This document shows, one piece after another, positions 1-14,138 of a stretch of 64,000 nt of DNA. The position numbers and the translations under genes were made by a program. Position 1 is the stretch's first letter. Each line of letters opens with the position of its first letter. This DNA comes from Druceiella hillmani (taxonomy: Eukaryota > Arthropoda > Insecta > Lepidoptera > Hepialidae): the NCBI GenBank assembly GCA_039881145.1, contig JAYKKI010000006.1:7820501-7884500 (forward strand), written 5' to 3'. The notes beneath the pieces are model-generated. The model was not told the DNA's origin. It saw only the letters and a program-made list of their open reading frames with translations, and made no database searches.

Positions 1-3000
1 CAATTTTAAAATCAAATAAAGAACGTAGAGTTATCTTTATTTTCACAACAAATATGCTAATTATAAATTTATATATTTTCCAAAGTATTTTAGAGCTACA
101 AATAAAATAAAAAACGGTAAGGCAGTAAGGGGATATTCGAAGTGTCGTGTGTTTGTAGTTATGTCAACTTTTAGGTTGTTCCCTTGCTAATTTCTTATAA
201 TGATAGCAAACATACCCAATGAATAATTTATAATTTTGAACGATATTAATTAACCATTTGTAATTTGCTTAGTGAAGATTTCAAAACGAAAGGATCTTAA
301 TAACATTTTAATTTTTTTATTTTTCCATGTCGTATAAAACTGTAATTTTATTCCATTGGACAAAAATGTACACTGTGATCTGTACTAGGATCTTTTGTTC
401 CTTGATGCATCTCATTGTGAAGCATGTAAATATCTGACAGCTACTTGTATCTTGCGAAATCTTCTATAATTTTCTCGGCATAAATTAATGCTTTAATTTT
501 ACACTAAGAAAAAATATCGGTTCCTTCATTACGTATTCTAAATGCATCTGCATGCAAATTCCGCCCAATTTGCGTAATGCACTTCCTGATGTTGTCATCC
601 ACAATTTTGCATTCAATAATGAGAGCACCATTAGGTTGACGTTTCCTTTTCGTTAGTCCATTTACCACTATTATAACCATTAGAATTTTTTTTATTTAAC
701 TTGTAAAATATTTTGAGACTAATGAAGGAAATAATTAAAAATTAGTTATTTCAAATTAAAAGTCTTCAATATTTTATTGGTAAAAAGAAACAATTTCATA
801 ATTTTTTTCGGTAATAAAAAAATTAGCTCGTTAGGTAGAAAAGAAAATACAAATACGTAATTATAATCACTGCAACAGGTCAGTCCACGGCTATCTACTT
901 CAGAGCACAAATCTTTTTCTTTTCTTCCGTGCCATTTCTTCTCTTCCATGTGTGTCAAACTATTTATCTGTATCTATTGCTAAGACCCAATGTTGAAACT
1001 ACACCACCAATTCCTTACTTCTTCACTCGAGTGAAGCCGCCTAGAAACTACATCACCGGCTGCCAACAAATGGATGGCGATAGGGAAAGTATCAATTGGT
1101 ACTTATTAATTATTATAATTAATGCCATTTATAATCAGGACTTCTTTAACACCAAGCCAAAAATATGGAATTTATCTTATAAAGTAAAAAAATGATTTTA
1201 AATTATATCTAAATAACTTCCCCTGATGATTTTACATAAAACTTTAGATTGATAGATTGGATTTAACAAAATTGCTCGTTTTAGTTGAAAATTGTTACCG
1301 AATATTATTTATCTACTGAATACATATTCATTATAATATATAAAATGTTTAATCTTAACATATCGTGTAATCATACAATAGCATTAAATGTCACTTCCTG
1401 TCACAAAATTTAATCTATTTGCCAGACGGAAAAATCGTTGAATAGATTTGTGAATTTCCTTACGGATTTCAGCTCATCACATGTTTATGACACTTTCCAG
1501 AATGTTTTCCGGTGTTGCCTCGAGCTACCCGATGTTTCTTTTACCCCTTTGTCGTCTCCAGTTTCCTTTTATTTTTCATAGAAGCATTAGCTTAATAAAT
1601 AATATACATATCATACACGTCGTGTAAACGTAGATGTTGACATATCTTACCGTTTGAAGTATTCTTTGAGAACCTTGCCCCAGTCCTAAACTGCTGAAAA
1701 GATCGGTTTGTAACTTTCGCTATTATTCAATGTCAGTAATAATATCAAATGACGTGTTTTGTTTTACTTTCACAGTTCAAGCTAAGTTCATTTTGTTTGT
1801 TAATATGTAGCAATTTGAACAAAATAAAAAATAAAAATTTTAATATCACAATGTTTTTTGAAATATTTTATGGTGATAATATTTTGAATAAATTTGATTT
1901 CCTCGTTATCAATTAATATGCACGCATAACAATTTTGTATCCCTATCAAATTTTAATTGCTCTAGTTATGTATAAAAGGGAAAAAATATTGACGGTTAAA
2001 TTTCCACCACTTTGATACATTGTACTTTTTGTTTCCATAAATTTATGCCATTGAAGTTAATACTCCATTAAACAAGCTTATATTTTTCGATTAATTATAA
2101 ATGTATCAAAAATAATTATTTTTAATTACAAAAAATGATATTCACAAAAAAAATATATTGCAATATTGTTTATGTTAGAAATGTTACAACTCTGAGACAT
2201 ACTTGCTTTGATTATTGTCTTAAGCAAGAAATGTTGATTTTACTTTTTAATTCTATGATTTTAACGATTTCCTTATGTGATAAACAGCATTAATCACCTT
2301 CTAGAGGGCACACGAATAGAGTCAAATTCTCTAAGACTTACAATTTTGTTTCATCTCTCCAACAATATTTCGAACGAGTTGGCCTCAATATAGGTATTAG
2401 AAGAACCTAGTGTTCAAAATGTTATTAATTTCTTTCTAAAAAACTTAAAGTACTTCAGTGCATTTGAAGCGTTTGAATATTAAGTTTTGCAGTTGGAGTA
2501 TTCGTCATATTGTTAAGTCAAATCCGATATGTTTTCGTTGACATGTAAATGCAACTGCCACTGCTATTTAAAGAAACTAGCACCACTTATTTTTATGTAT
2601 TTTTATTTTTTAAAAAGATCTAACAGTTCAATGACTGGCGATGTGTGTTGCATAAAAATCTCCCCTAAATTGGACCTCAGGGTAAAAATGTAATATAAAA
2701 ATTAAAATTCTTAATTCACCAATCGCAACATAAATGTATAATCGGAAACACCTATTTTATTCAATGTATGCATTACCCGAAACATGTGAGCAATATAATA
2801 CATAAAATACACTAAGGCATTATTTACGTTGACGACACTGTTTTGATTTAATTAATTACTTCAGCCTTGATGAGGCATCCAGTGTCTAAGCTGTTAATTG
2901 TCCCTTAAAGCTTAAATACTCATTGCAACCAAGGTGCACGTGAAGCTGACATTTGTAACAGTTTTATACTGTCCTCGTTAGAAAATGTATACTTACGCCA

Positions 3001-4458
3001 ATCACTGAGCTCTCGTTGGTTTTATTTTTGAGGCGAACGACAGAGTTGTACGGTTGATAAGTTAAATTTTAGAACATTTAAATGACCTCAAGACGGTTTG
3101 TAGGTTAGTGTTTCCTGTGCTTCGTTCACTTGTCTCTTAAGATAATGCATTAAATTGATTCTTTAGTTTGATAAAGTACAAGTATGTCTTATATAAAGAT
3201 TTCCTTGTTGCTATATGTCCTTTATATGATATATTGGTTCAAGTGTGAATGCATTTCTAATTTATTATTTCTAACTCCTGTTATTTTGTTGATTTGAACA
3301 CAATAGAGACCCCCGTAAGGTGTGGGTTTCTTTCTTATTTTGAACCAACTTTCAATCTTATTTTGATCTGAATCGAGCAGATACCGACATAATAATACTG
3401 GCATCAAAATGCGTTAGACAATAGCAAAATGTATATTCTTCTGGTAAAATTTCTTCATTCTATTACGTAGGGAGAAAGGAGGAATTTGAATTTACCCATT
3501 TATAATATGTGAGTGGACAAGAAAATAGGCGATAACAGAGAATAAGCTAATATGAAATGTTATCAGGTAATATAACATGTTAAGATAAAATAAAAGATAT
3601 ACGTTACACATAATTCCTAAGCTAATGAGCTTTAAAACTTTAGTTGTCTATGACGTGAACTTTTCTAAAGGAAGGGCCAAAAGTAATTACAAAAATTAAT
3701 AATACTAGTTGAAGTACATTCGATTGTAAATCAGTGATATTTAAGATGGTAGGTGTTAATTAAAAATATAATAAAGTATCCTTAGCAATGTGCGTTATGT
3801 TATACGCGTTACACGCGAGTGTTAATTATACTCGCATTAGAAAAATGAATTCGTTGAGGTGTCAAAAGAGAGCATAATGGAGAGGAAATGAGACGACAAA
3901 TAGAAAGAGAAAAGTACCACGGCAAATTTGAGTCTTGCGCTTCCGATAAGTATTTTTAATTCGGGTTTTTGAGTAATATTTAAAACAATGTCTATTGCTC
4001 CTGTGTTGTCATCATATTGTACATTACTGTCATAATTCATATCTATGTGTTTTATAATTTTAAATGAAGTATATCGTATCGGCACTATTCGGAGTAAACC
4101 TTAAGCATTGATTGATTTTTTTTACTGCAATTTTTAGTTTTAATTTTAACTGTTTTCACTTGAAACAGTTTTTCTAGAGCGGAATGGATATGTCTACACT
4201 ACGTTTATATTTGAATTAGACTCCTTATGTAGGAAATTATCTACAGTTGTACTGAAAGGGTTAATATACTCTAATTTTGATATTTATTTTACATCTGAAA
4301 AGTAATTTCGTGAGTTTCTTGGGTTGAAAGAATAAAAACAGTGTCAATGCAATTATTTAGTAACTCGAATTAATTCTGTAAATATTTTAGATGCTCGTCA
4401 TTGTGTACGGCTTGGAACTGACCTACATATATTATAGATCTGATCTGCACAAACAATA
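1..4458. other. Non-coding AT-rich stretch
   Basis: I see no convincing gene here. Open frames of 60-90 codons occur on both strands (for example near 750-1195 and 3840-4085), but they lack family motifs, good splice borders or a composition different from their surroundings. Confidence 0.5.
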
Positions 4459-4519
4459 GAATGGTAAGCAAGTTATATCTGCGTATCTATAGATATTGGA
4501 CATAACTTGCTTATCATTC
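4459..4519. repeat. Pre-miRNA-like or foldback hairpin
   Basis: An 18-base arm at 4459-4476 (GAATGGTAAGCAAGTTAT) pairs with 4502-4519, whose reverse complement differs at one base. The loop is 25 bases. Adding the next few bases inward extends the stem to about 22 bp with few mismatches. Size and stem length fit an animal pre-miRNA, but a small foldback transposon would look the same. I do not recognise a known mature miRNA in it. Confidence 0.5.
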
Positions 4520-7500
4520 CATCATAGTAGTAAACACTGGTTACTAAAAATTAATCAAGCATTTTTGTGTTTTCTGTTTATCCGGATATATTTGTTTAAA
4601 ATAATTTAAAAACCACCAAAGGGATTTTTTGGGTTTTTAAATATTATAATATTTAAGACTTGAAATTAAATCTAAGTTAACCTTTGTTGCTAAAGAATGT
4701 CCTCTAAAGAACTTAAAATTTAATTACCATGTAGAAAAATAAAAAAATCGCTGTTAAGAATTGAACTATTTAAATATCGTGATGGTAATTGGGATTTAGT
4801 CAAAATTCTAATTATGGTTCAAGGTATTTATTTACAAGTCTTAAATATTTTTAGGATGCAAATTACTGGAAAGATGCTCTTCCATATTAACTAAACAACT
4901 ATTTGAGCGAAGCCGCGAGGGCAAGATTGCGAGGACAAAAGGAAGTATCACAATTATTTAGTATGTCAGTGTTATAGACTGATAATTACATTAGTTAAAC
5001 TTGGAATAACTTGAGTTCTTTTTGCAGTAGTAATATATTTATTCTAAAATCTAGATTAATTTTAAAAGCATTACAATTTTTACGGCGGCATAAGTTACGA
5101 AATTAGCATTAACAAGTTTTAAATGATTTCTATGTTATTCTAGTAACTTTAAAGGAGATTAAAAGAATTTAAAATTTTGTGAAGATAGAATTAGACTTAA
5201 ATATCAATAAACACAAAGTGCTAGGGAACATTGTTTCACTACGCTATCGTTATTTTACTTTAAACTGCTGCAACGTCTTAGACTATAATTATATTCAGTT
5301 ATGTAAATTATATCATACAATCTATTTCTTGTGCATCTCTTCTATCAAATTGTGCTCCTGTATTCCTATTTTTCTGGCTGTCATTTCCGGCTTTTTACCG
5401 ACTTATCTCAGTTAACCTAAAATATTTGAATATAATTAATATAAAAGCTTCTTTACTGAAAAATATTTCCAACTATCTTTTACCGGTAATTAACCTTCCT
5501 ATGATGACGCGAATCAACTCGACATATGCACACGCACACGGTAACTAAGAATAAAACTATCCAATATTTTTCCTACAATGCAAAAATGTGGAATTTAGTT
5601 TAATTTTCTTATTAAAAACTTTATAAAGTATTCGTCACGGAAAATATTTTTAAATAAATGCGATAAATCTTTCATAAATTGCAACACTATATTGATAGCA
5701 TGAACTATGTCAACTAACGGACGACGGCCCATCGATAAGTGAGAATTTGACTTTGAAACTTAATATCGATTAATATGGATAATATTTTAAGGAAAATATT
5801 ATTTTTTGACAATTTTTATTCTATGTAGAGATAAGATAAAAAAACTATGTTTATGGAGATATCGATATGCTGAACAACAGTATTACCCCGCTAATTCCAG
5901 TTTATCTGTCTATCGTTCTTGCTATTATATTCAGGCGACGTCTCTATACAGTTTACAAGCACGATCTTCTGCCACAAGTACTGCATATCTATGTTCAAAT
6001 TTCAGATAAGTATTGTAAACGATACTTGTGTATATAGCTGAAGGAAACTGTTGCACTAACACGATTTAATATTTAAGCCATGCAAACGAATGAACACCGA
6101 AATTGTATATAATATTAACAATAAATGAGGGTATTTCTTTATCTGTGTTTTTTTCGATTTAATTGCAATTGTCCTGAAAGTAACGTTATATATATTCCTT
6201 ACATATATTTCAAGTTTAATTTAATAAGCTATTATATAATGAATCTCCATCGTACTGAATTTGCTATTAGGGAATTATTTTTACTATTAGAGAAAAAACT
6301 ATTTCGTTTGCAGTATTATTTATACTCCTTGGATTTCATTATAAAACTTCAGATTCAAGTAACCAAACTACGTAATTTCTTCTTAAATTACGAATAATAA
6401 AGGATTTAAAAGATTTTTATAAAGACCAAAATTAAAATTACTTTATTATTATATTTTTCCAATTATTATAATATTATGTGACTTAAATTGATTATTCCTC
6501 AAGTAAGGTAGTATTTGTTATTTTAAAACTTCCTTATAAAAACTATATTAATATTTCGTTTGTTTAAGTAAGAAGGCAAAAGCGCTGAGATAATTCACGA
6601 GACTAACTCGAAAAATTATTGACAAAGTTAAAACACATGTGCGTCACTGATTACTTCATAGATTCTTATATGGAATTTGTACAGGAGAAGCCATGTACAA
6701 CATATATCAAGGAGGAGCTTTCTATACTATTTCTAAAGCTACTGCAAGATGATAGTTCAAGAAATTTGGAAGTAGCGATCACATATTAAGGAATCGATAT
6801 AACTTTCGCTGTTCGATTGACTTGAGCGCCATCAACAGTAGCGAAACATTTACATGAGTTAGGCAAAATCCACAAATTCAACGTTTGAATACCCGGTGAA
6901 TTGAGTGGGGATTAACTATTGTGCGAATACATTTATACTTTTATTTTCTTGACCTAAATTAAGCTAGTTGAGCTATTTTATCCCTGGGAATAAGAAATGG
7001 TTCAATAATATTTGTAAGTGCCAGCTATGAAGTCAATGGAATTGGATATACCACTTCAAAACGATTGAACTGTGTAGTGAAATATTTAGAATATATTTTT
7101 TAAAATATTTTGCCGTATTTGGCAATATATTCTTATAATGTAACTGTTATTGTACGACTCTACTGCAGTCAAATACTACATTTCTAGTTTATCTCTACTG
7201 AATATGTTCGGAATATGATAAAGCTTTCTTTCTGTATGTTAATTCCTACTTGCATTTTGCAAGAATTATTCCATTTAAATTATTGGAGGTGGATAGACAA
7301 TAATTGCAAATGCTCCTTACTCACCAGAGCTGAGGCGCTTGGATTGTGTTTTTTTAGGTCATGAAATAATACTTGTCGCGAAAATAAAACTTTGATGACG
7401 AAAAAATCTTCGGTGGTTTATTGACCATTTATGTTTTGGTTATTGCGAATTTATGTTTTGGTGCTACGTATATATACGTACATACATACATAGATGAAGA

Positions 7501-8691
7501 CGGATAATCGATAAGGACGGGGCATACGTCACTTAGGATTCGTCACAATAAACTAACATTTAATTCCAACTTTTCTTTTAAAACACTTATTATTCATAAG
7601 CTAACCCAATAATGTTTTTATGTAGTGAACAATCTCTTCTCTTATAATTATTATAAGTACTTTGGTAATTATTATGAGTAGCAACTATTAACGGTATTCT
7701 CTAACCTATAAGCACATTAGTGTATTATAGTGTTAGCTTCAAATTTAATAGGAAATCATGGCACACCAGGCAGGTGGGTGTCAAATATATATTAAGTCAT
7801 TTTTGTAATAAATTCTACACTATAAAAACTAACAATGCCATTGTTGTTCGAACAATCTCATGTAGTCTTCAGTAAATAACCTCCTTAACAATTAAATTAC
7901 AGTTTAACTTACAGTTCAAATTTGGGACATGTTCACCGCATAATTGAAACACTGAGATTTCACTTTGCTCCATTAAGTTTCCGATCACGTAGTTTCACAT
8001 TAATACGTTGGGTAATGTATTTGAACGATCACGCACTACTCATTTATAATAAAGTTAAATTTCATTTTGGTTTTATTTCAACATTGTTATTAAGCTGAGT
8101 AAATATTAAAGTTTTGCCATAAGAAATATATTAATAGCTTGGCTAATTCAGGCAAGTGACTTTTTAAATTAAAGGAGGGAAATATGATTCCGATTGAATA
8201 GGTTTTCTTAATTAGTGTTTTCATATTCAAATCCGCCCATTTAACTGAGGCCAATTTGAGTTGAATTTTCACTAAAATAGTAGCTGGGATTAAAATCTGG
8301 GCTACTTTTGGTTTCGGATTAAAATTTGGACTGCTTAAGTAATTGGAAGTAATCTATTGAGGTGGATGCAGAAAAAGTAGATTAGGTAAGCTTAAGAACT
8401 TATGAATGGAAATAATAAAGACTCCATACCTTATTGTAAAGTTGAAGCTAAAATCACACCTATCGTTATTTCGATAAAGTGTACTTCTTATTTGGAAATA
8501 TATTGTATGACCCATAAAAAAATTGTCTAGCTATTTAATGTTCGCTTTGGCAGCTAGTTTAAAGTAAAATTCGACTAAAAATTTTATATTTCGTTCTCGC
8601 AATTTTATATTCTTTATTTCTTTAGTGTGGGAAGGAAATCCACCGTGTTGCGCCGGTGATCGGTCCTTGCTTCATTGGTCTTGTTTTGCAG
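4520..8691. other. Non-coding AT-rich stretch
   Basis: No supported gene. Short frames at 5179-5415, 5806-6009 and 6125-6397 have no recognisable motifs. The 3' part (about 8630-8690) is richer in G and C and leads into an exon-like island. Confidence 0.45.
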
Positions 8692-8761
8692 TTACTTTGG
8701 CATAGTCCACCGGAAGAAGATTTCAATCGCTCCCGTGAGCTTTTCCAGAGTACATTGCAAG
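8692..8761 (+). other. Exon-like island, unassigned
   Basis: A polypyrimidine run ending in TTGCAG precedes an open stretch of 23 codons plus one base, and CAAG|GTACTT follows as a possible donor. The peptide, LLWHSPPEEDFNRSRELFQS and a few more residues, reads like real protein and the segment is GC-richer than its flanks. No neighbouring exon was found and no family is recognised. It could be a single exon of a larger gene, a retroelement remnant or chance. Confidence 0.2.
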
Positions 8762-10420
8762 GTACTTAGAGCAAGGTCATACTCCTACAAGGTCATTTTT
8801 GGCACGGTACTCAGAAACCCTTTATTTCACTCGTCTGGAAATTGTTCTGCTTTCTAGATATTTATGAGTAAGGGAGTTAGAACTTTGTAGTTGCCATGTC
8901 GATAGTTCATTGCTATGTAATATATTGGATTCTGTATTGCTGTCAAACAACTTCATCTGGACATCCCTAAAACTAATGAACGAATATCTCATTTGTTTTT
9001 GACAATTTTCGCTAACATCATTTGTGTATCTAAAGTAAATCATGTTGAAATTACTTTGTGCAAGTCTTAATAATGACAATATTTTTAGTAAAACCTGACG
9101 TTGCAGTAATTCCATTTATAAATTTAGCTTTCATTCTCCAAAAATATCTGTTGATTCCTCAATCAGTGCTTCCTAAATGTTAACTGAATTTTAATAATAA
9201 TTTATACATAATATTTAAAATATGATTTTATAATTTGAATTGTTTGCATTAAAACATGAACTGAATGTTTTTGTTGCTGTGAATATTTTTTCGAAATATA
9301 GCTTGGTATAAAATCTATAGCATAAATAAGCCAATTGCTAGTTGGAAAGCAAATTTGCGTGGATTTTTTGGTTATGTGCATATATTTTTTATATTACTAA
9401 AAAGAAAATAGTGATTAGAAACAATGTACTACTACAAATATTTTGGTAAAAACGAAAATAAAATGAAGCGCCCTCTTCCGCTAAAAACTTGATAGGATAT
9501 TAATATCGTAGTATGACGTTATCTTTAATTTAGTGTAGACGACGTATTTACGTATTTTATGCGAGGGAAAAAATTCCAATCGATTAACGAGATTTTGTGT
9601 ATATAAATTTATTGATTTATGAAATGTATATTTATGAAATGCTATGAAATGTATACAATAATTTAAATGTTAAACCTGCAAAGATATAATAGAAAGCTCT
9701 CTAATATCGAAAGTTATTAATTCAATTTGTTATATTCAGAAAAAAAATACAGAAATGGAGGAATTTTATATATTTTTCTTCTCTTTCAAAAAAAAGGAGG
9801 GATTTGTTAAAAATTCACTTTACTTATTGCACTTAAAATCTGACTATAATAATCGGAAAATAAAGTCAAGGATTCAACCACTCAGTACAAACAAAGAGTA
9901 GACATCGACGCGAACTCACATCGCTGATGGACGTGTGAAAAGTATAAATGTTATACACAATGTATGGCATTTAGCCAGGTATTTAAGTAAATGTTAGCTG
10001 GAATGATAATTCGCACGTACTAACGTGAACAGTTAATTAGACTGAAGTGAATTTATTACGGCATTGCAGCACGCTGGTGGCTGAAAGCGCTTCGATAAAA
10101 TCCTTTCACTTTTAAATATGCAACTGGCGCTTTAAGAAACTAGGGTGTAGATGAACACAATATAATACTGCTATGAATAAGTCACTAATTCTAAATTTTA
10201 GTATATTATTTAGTTCTATGTAAATATATTTCAGTTTGCCATAATATTGCACAAAAGTCATCTCAAATACATGGATAAATACATTTACCAGTAAAATAGA
10301 AAAAAATAATTTTGGGAATAAAAACGTATTTTAATGCAAGGCAATGTAAATATTTGAGCTAGTTACAATTATATTACATTATTCAATGAGCCCAATATGA
10401 CGTTTAGAAAATTACACTTC
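8762..10420. other. Non-coding AT-rich stretch
   Basis: No gene or recognisable mobile element is seen. A small TATTTATGAAAT-like local duplication lies near 9610-9660. Confidence 0.45.
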
Positions 10421-10536
10421 TCTTGTTGGGAAAATATAAATTGCCTACTATTGCATTATAGTCTCATATTTGATAAATGCATGTCTTATATCTTGTTGGG
10501 AAAATATAAATTGCCTACTATTGCATTATAGTCTTA
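10421..10536. repeat. 70-base direct duplication
   Basis: About 44 bases beginning TCTTGTTGGGAAAATATAAA occur at 10421 and again at 10491, a period of 70, essentially without mismatch. The remainder of the unit has begun to diverge. This is a recent local tandem duplication in non-coding DNA. Confidence 0.85.
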
Positions 10537-10871
10537 TATCTTATTCATAATGTGTTTTAGTAACATGTACTTACCGAATTTCACTAAAAATTCAGAATTC
10601 CGTTCCCATGTCATGCCTATGGATAGCTTCTGAGATATCCTCTCGTCCATTGTGCTTCGTTTTAACATATATACCTAAAACGAATTATTTTGTTTACTGC
10701 CAGTTTCTGTTGCATTTTAAGTTAACGCTTAAAAATTTAATGTTTACCGTGAAGTTCTCATTTAGCTCTTGTACCTATATGATAAGTGTTAAACATATTG
10801 ATTTTTTTGTGATCAGTTTTTAAGTGGATTATACACAAAGTCGGTTTCTGTTTTCGTAGTTTAAGGTAAAG

Positions 10872-10910
<39 letters not shown>

Positions 10911-13459
10911 TTTTATTACAAAGATAATAAGAGACACATTTTAATAAAAAAAATCATTATTAAACTTTTTTTCCTATTAAGTTATATAAATGAATATCAA
11001 GACAACACATCAACACACTTCTATAGTATTAAGGAGTTTTTAACCTTTTATCACACTTTTACAAAACGATTTTGATCAACGTTCTCTAACATTTAAAAAC
11101 ATTGTGGTAACCTTTGGATAATGCATAATATCGTATAATTCAGAGTCGATTTGTATAATCAACATAAAAATTTCTGAGCACTTGTTTAGCGATAATTTAT
11201 GATCCTCTTTTTTGACGTAACTTAGACATGGAACGATGGTCACTCAACAGCCTTATCGTCATTATCTTAAACTTTTTTGTAAAAAGTGGGATTGAAATAA
11301 ATATCGCCAAATATTTAATGTATTATTAAATATTTGTAAAACTTTTATAAATGCTCCTTTCATAGAAATAATCAGACTTAAGTCGTTATTTTAATATTAC
11401 ATGAGATTCTGAAGGGAATAAGTTTAATTGGTTTTATTTATTTATTTTGTATACGTTTATCGGTACATCATAGGTATTCGTAACCATAAGAATTTATGGA
11501 TTAAGTATACCTCCTCCGTTCCTTCCGTAGGTTCATATTTGTTTAACAATTTTTATTCTAAATGATAAAATAATATTTTCATTGCACAAGTAAACATTTA
11601 TAATTTTGATGTGATTTAGTTTCCATGTTTTCTTATGTCAAATTTCATCTTATATAGTCTTGTATTTATTCAATCGTTGAAAAACAATTTCAGTACTTTA
11701 TATCCACTACTAACTGCATCATACCTTAGAAAACTCCTCAATTATTTACAAAACCCAAAGGTATCTTCATATTAAACGTGGCCAGCATCGAACCGAATGC
11801 AATACTTTTTTCAGCGCTCGAATTATTTTATTTCGTTTTGCGTTGCTACGTACGTTTTTTTTTTTGGTTATGTATCGTATAAAATTTACCTTGGATTGCG
11901 CATATTCACTATTTTTAAATTACGTCTTCAGAAAATAACATAATCAGCGCTATGAAAACTATGCGTTGTTTGCTTTTCATAATGAAATAAAACTATTTTT
12001 TCTCATCAGTATATCGTGTAATGACACCGTTGGAAATAAGCGGTTTATAGCTTTTGCGAGTCAGCCCGAATAGTGGTTAACGGTCGCACGCATCCTCGTT
12101 CAATGTAAATGTAGAGTTTACAAGACACCTATATGTGGCTTGATAATGACAATAAATTAAATATTTGTATAATATTATGTAATCTTACGAATTTCCCATG
12201 TCGTCGATTCCTTTTTATTATTGGAGAGAGCGTTTAGTGATCCTCAAGCTGTTTAAAATTCGCAACACTTAATTTACAAATGAGTTCTTAAACTTAAAGA
12301 AACGTATTTTTACAAATGTATGAAATAAAAATAATTAGTCAAATGCAAGTGTGGCTAACGCTACCAGCGTTATTTACCTAGTATGACGCGAAATTACGTC
12401 AGTAGTCGTCAGTAATATAAACTTTCTAGCACTATGAATATTTAACCAATAGGGAGAAGCATGTATTGTCATGAATATGATAATAGTTAAAGTTTTAATA
12501 TAACTTTTTTACAGATGTAAAGTAATTTCAGAACCACAACCCTACTACGATATATTATACTGTATATGGAATTAAAAACATTATATTTTATTTGCCTTCT
12601 CTAACATTTGAATATGGGTATTTTTGAACATAAAATATTTAAAAATATTTGCAGGTTAATATGCTTTATCATTCAGCAAAGTTTGAAGTTTCCTCCTGAA
12701 GTTTCTTTATTGAAAAACGGTTGCGAGAGACATACAGATGCTGCAATAAATTTATAATTTCTCAGTTCACGATTCTGTTTGTCGTTTACTTTTTTATGAT
12801 AATACGTAAGCAAAGAGCTGTATTATTTAAAAATATATATAAAATGATGATTAGAATGAGGCAAATTATTGACACATAATTAACTGCCTAATCTGATTAA
12901 CCATTCAAATATATAGTAATAACAAATACAGTATTTGCGAGTACATATAATAAGATATAAAAAGACGCAAAAATACTACTTCATAATATTTCGTTCCGAA
13001 TAATTTAATTAATTGTAGCATTATTTTAGCCTTAGCAAACCTTTATAATTAACAGCGGCATTTGTATATAATTGACAGCGGTATAAACTAACCTGAATTT
13101 AAAAAATCCAACACATGTAAAATAATAAGAGATTTAGTAACATTTTCTGATTTTCAAATATATTTCTACTCAGTAGTTTTTGTTCAATGTACTAAACATC
13201 AGATAACTGACAATGGGAAAATGATTTGAATTGATTCGGTAGTTTACGAGATATGATATAGTGTTCAAATAAATTGTGTCCGTATGCAGTAAGCATAGAC
13301 AAGGGAATAAAATATATAAGAAAATATGCAAATTTAATTTTCTCAGACTAAATCTTAATTAAAACTACCACATAGAATTAAAAGTTATATCATTATTTGC
13401 CATTTAGTAACAAGATCGATTCACTTATAGATGTCATCAAAACCCATTAAAACTTGCAT
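10537..13459. other. Region downstream of the lipase gene
   Basis: No coding feature is supported. It lies past the 3' end of the minus-strand lipase gene, so its right edge should hold that gene's 3' UTR. ATTAAA on the minus strand at 13332-13337 is a weak candidate poly(A) signal. An (AT)n tract sits at 10873-10908. Confidence 0.4.
10873..10908. repeat. (AT)n microsatellite
   Basis: Uninterrupted TA dinucleotides, about 18 units. Confidence 0.95.
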
Positions 13460-14138
13460 TCACCAATTTATGTCGGGACCCGTGTTGTATTTTGCAATCT
13501 CTCTATCGAAGCTATTTGAGCCCTTTTTCAAGCCATTTCCACCCAAACCGTAAGGATTTCGGTGCGAAGTGTTCAAATAAAAAATTCCCGTCACATTCTT
13601 CATGGTTGACAAACCCATTAGATTGGTCTCCAAAGGAACTCTCTTATAACAATCGGAGTTTCTCGCGTCTTGTATTGAGTCGCATTTGATGCCAATGAAT
13701 GCATCAGAGTTTTCTAAAGCATCAAGCCAGATAACCAAGGATCGGGTATGGCTGCATACCATTGCACACGGAAGTTCAGGAATAGCTGCTATTTGGTAGT
13801 CACCCCCGTTCACGTAGAAATCCACATGGCCCCATGCCGCGGCAGACCCAAATCCGTCGCTGTTTGTATGGATCACATCAACGAAGTCGGCATCTCCTAA
13901 GTCGAGTCTTAGATTCGCTGGTAAATTACGGAAACAAGGCCCAGCCGGATCCAGAGCGGTTAGTCTAGATATCTTCTTTGACGTGAGATTCTGAAAGTTC
14001 TTACTGATAAAGCTAGAAGTTTGTCCCCCAAGACTCAGACCGAGGATTTCCATTTTTTTTGGATTTAGACCGTGATGCGTGAGGTTGGCGAGAATTTTTG
14101 CCACACTCTTGCCGACAGCTCTTGATATCCTTGCGGCT
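13460..14138 (-). CDS. Lipase exon 4 (catalytic triad, C-terminus)
   Basis: The acceptor is TTCTATTTCAG|AGCCGC; the stop TGA is at 13462-13460. It encodes residues 143-367 and carries the whole catalytic triad (Ser177, Asp205, His272) together with the conserved HTNSDGFG and DARNSDCY segments. Possible N-glycosylation sites are NLT near 160, NVT at 323 and NTS at 331. A gene call confined to this exon would start at an internal GTG and lose the oxyanion loop. Confidence 0.95.

Noticed and set aside
929..1195. 88-codon plus-strand frame
   Set aside because: No motif, no splice context, and composition equals the background.
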